A stretch of DNA of 14,780 nt from NCBI GenBank assembly GCA_051306365.1, contig JBPPNC010000131.1, positions 1-14,780 of the forward strand, read 5' to 3'. The notes beneath the pieces are model-generated. The model saw nothing but the letters and a program-made list of their open reading frames with translations. It was not told where the DNA came from and made no database searches. This DNA is from Svornostia sp051306365 (GTDB lineage Bacteria > Actinomycetota > Thermoleophilia > Solirubrobacterales > Solirubrobacteraceae). The position numbers were made by a program, and so were the translations under genes. Shown piece after piece: positions 13,352 through 14,780 of this stretch. Every line of letters starts with the position of its first letter. Position 1 is the first letter of the stretch.

Positions 13352-14780
13352 ATGACCGACGACGACGCTCCCTATCTGCGCGCCCTCTCCCGCTTCGCCG
13401 GACGTGACCCCGGCCGCCTGACGGTGCCGGGCCACAAGGGCGGCGCCGCCGCCTGCGGGGACCAACTCACCGCGCTGGGCGCCGCGGCGCACGCGCTCGA
13501 CGTGCCGACCCTGCTCGAGGGCGTGGACGTCGTCCGGGGGGACGCCTCGAGCGTGGATCCGCTCGCGCACGCCGAGGCCCTCGCCGCGCAGGCCTGGGGC
13601 GCGCAGCGCACGTGGTTTCTCACGGGTGGAGCGTCTCAGGGCAATCTCGCGGCGTGCCTCGCCGTGGCGCAGGGCTCGTCACGGCGGGTCGTCGTGCAGC
13701 GGACCGCGCACGGGAGCACCATCGACGGGCTGGTCGTGGCGGGCCTCGAGCCCACGTTCGTGGCTCCGGAGGTGGACGAGCGGCTGGGGATCGCGCACTG
13801 CGTGACACCCGCCGCACTGGACCGCGCGCTCGCCGCGACGCCCGGTGCCGCCGCCGCGTTCATCGTGTCGCCGACGTACTTCGGCGCGGTGGCCGACGTC
13901 GCGGCGCTCGCGCGGGTGGCGCACGCGCACGGTGTGCCGCTCGTCGTCGACGAAGCGTGGGGCGCGCACCTCCCGTTCAGCGACCGGCTGCCCGACGCCG
14001 CGCTGCGTGGAGGGGCCGACGTCGTGATCTGCAGCCCGCACAAGCACCTCGGCAGCCTGACCGGGTCGGCGCTGCTGCACCTCGGCCGGCGGGCGGCCGG
14101 GATCGACGAGGGGCGGCTCGAACGGGCGCTGCGGCTCGTGTCCAGCACCAGCCCGAGCAGCCTGCTGCGCGCCTCCCTCGATGCCGCCCGGCGGCGCGCC
14201 GTGTGCGACGGGGGCATGCTGCTCGACCGGATGGTGTCGGCGCTCGACGCGCTGCGCGAACGCATCGACTGGGTGCCGGGGCTGCGCGCACTCGACGGCG
14301 CGGCACTCGCCGCCTTCGACGGGGTGGCGGGCCACGACCCGCTGCGCCTCGTCATCGACGTGCGTGACAGCGGCGCGTCCGGCCACACCTGGGGACAGCT
14401 TCTGCGCGACCTGGCCGACATCGAGGTCGAGCTGTGCGACGAGCACGTCGTCGTCGCGGTGTTCGGGCTCGGTGAGGACGTCGACGCCGCCGCATCACGG
14501 CTGCTTCCCGCACTCGCGCGCGCCCGGTCCCGGGTGGCGCGCCGGCCGGTGCGCGCCGCTGCCGCCGCGTCGGCGCCTCGGGCCGCGCCGCGCCTGCGCC
14601 GCACCCCGCGCGACGCGTTCCTCGCCGCGCGTGAGCCGGTCGCGCTCTGCGACGCCGTCGGCCGCGTGGCCGCCGAGCCGCTCCACCCGGGAGACACCAC
14701 CGGCGCTGCGCGCCCCAGGCCAGCGCGGCGCGGGCCACGGCGTGCGCGCGCGGATCCACGCTCGAGGCGTCCCCCCGGAC
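13352..14780 (+). CDS. Orn/Lys/Arg decarboxylase family protein, PLP-dependent (3' end unreliable)
   Basis: This is a PLP-dependent amino acid decarboxylase of the fold-type I Orn/Lys/Arg family, which makes polyamines or cadaverine-like diamines. LTVPGHKGG near residue 28 is the family N-terminal motif. TGGASQGNLAAC binds the cofactor phosphate. H120 in RTAHGST stacks on PLP, D200 in VVDEAWGAHLPFS contacts the pyridine nitrogen, and K231 in SPHKHLGSL forms the Schiff base. The C-terminal region TPRDAFLAAREPVALCDAVG leads into RVAAEPLHP, after which the family normally has YPPGIP and PGE motifs. Here the sequence changes at about 14679-14690 into an inverted copy of the gene's own internal region, so only about 442 residues are trustworthy. 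The frame stays open to the window edge. The ATG lies behind a promoter-like element. Which amino acid is used cannot be told. Confidence 0.85.
   Translation, partial: MTDDDAPYLRALSRFAGRDPGRLTVPGHKGGAAACGDQLTALGAAAHALDVPTLLEGVDVVRGDASSVDPLAHAEALAAQAWGAQRTWFLTGGASQGNLAACLAVAQGSSRRVVVQRTAHGSTIDGLVVAGLEPTFVAPEVDERLGIAHCVTPAALDRALAATPGAAAAFIVSPTYFGAVADVAALARVAHAHGVPLVVDEAWGAHLPFSDRLPDAALRGGADVVICSPHKHLGSLTGSALLHLGRRAAGIDEGRLERALRLVSSTSPSSLLRASLDAARRRAVCDGGMLLDRMVSALDALRERIDWVPGLRALDGAALAAFDGVAGHDPLRLVIDVRDSGASGHTWGQLLRDLADIEVELCDEHVVVAVFGLGEDVDAAASRLLPALARARSRVARRPVRAAAAASAPRAAPRLRRTPRDAFLAAREPVALCDAVGRVAAEPLHPGDTTGAARPRPARRGPRRARADPRSRRPPG
13532..13633 (+). repeat. Inverted repeat, internal arm within the decarboxylase gene
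   Basis: This 102-base segment encodes VRGDASSVDPLAHAEALAAQ through the beginning of TGGA. Its reverse complement recurs at 14679-14780 with 94 of 102 identical positions and no gaps. It is in the correct frame and matches the family, so it is the authentic copy. Confidence 0.9.
14679..14780 (-). repeat. Inverted repeat, terminal arm: error-rich reversed copy of 13532-13633, likely artefact
   Basis: On the minus strand this segment reads as the decarboxylase peptide with eight substitutions: L to R twice, E to V, Q to L, T to R, F to C and T to P, the T to R codon carrying two base changes. There are no synonymous differences. The junction shares the 11-mer CGCTCCACCCG with the complement of 13623-13633, a short homology at which a strand could fold back. 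A chimeric or mis-assembled sequence end is the simplest reading; a real degenerate duplicate is the alternative. Confidence 0.8.

Noticed and set aside
10483..13407. Plus-strand open frame of 974 residues across the hydrolase and peroxidase genes
   Set aside because: It is an Arg/Ala-rich shadow of two well-recognised genes in another frame, caused by high GC.
14352..14759. Minus-strand gene at the right end with decarboxylase-like N-terminus
   Set aside because: Only its first about 27 residues resemble the family; it then runs into the complement of the plus-strand gene, consistent with the inverted terminal artefact.
1..14780. CRISPR arrays, tRNA/rRNA genes, IS elements or transposase genes
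   Set aside because: No regularly spaced repeats, no cloverleaf-like segment and no transposase motifs were seen in either strand.

Overview
The window is very GC-rich, densely packed bacterial DNA with strong third-position G/C bias. The gene families and style (type 2 IleS, AAA/TPR regulators next to class III cyclase-like genes, frequent ATGA overlaps, leaderless-looking starts) suggest an actinobacterium, and I would guess the Solirubrobacterales/Thermoleophilia. That placement is inference, because no rRNA or marker comparison was possible.

Layout. Left part (1-4030): a small CoA-binding protein on the plus strand converges on a minus-strand pair, a 113-residue protein of unknown function followed 11 nt later by isoleucyl-tRNA synthetase of the long eukaryote-like type (ileS). 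Divergent control region (about 4030-4245): it holds a probable C-terminal gene remnant, three GGAAC repeats phased at exactly 11 bp, and promoter-like elements on both strands. Central block (4245-11686): four co-directional genes with overlaps or a 1-nt gap, namely a degenerate class III nucleotidyl cyclase domain protein, a 1165-residue AAA/TPR regulator-type ATPase, a ChoD-like (cholesterol oxidase-type) GMC flavoprotein, and an alpha/beta hydrolase with a Cys nucleophile elbow. A heme peroxidase of the animal-peroxidase superfamily follows (11714-13318), then a PLP-dependent Orn/Lys/Arg decarboxylase that runs to the right edge.

How it may work together. GMC oxidases usually make H2O2. 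An oxidase, a hydrolase that may act on the oxidised product, and a peroxidase that could use or remove the peroxide would form one oxidative lipid/sterol-like pathway, with the pseudo-cyclase/ATPase pair as its sensor-regulator. This is a hypothesis from gene order and family knowledge.

The strongest unexplained signal is a promoter-like motif, GAAC-N12-CGCGTYACGCC, found with identical spacing upstream of the cyclase-like gene, the peroxidase and the decarboxylase. A weaker version lies upstream of the ileS-linked gene. In three of the four cases it lies 11-14 nt from a start codon that has no Shine-Dalgarno, as expected for leaderless transcripts.

Caution: the last 102 bases are an inverted, 94/102-identical copy of an internal part of the decarboxylase gene, and all eight differences change the amino acid. 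This looks like a fold-back or assembly artefact at a sequence end, so the decarboxylase C-terminus should not be trusted beyond about position 14679.
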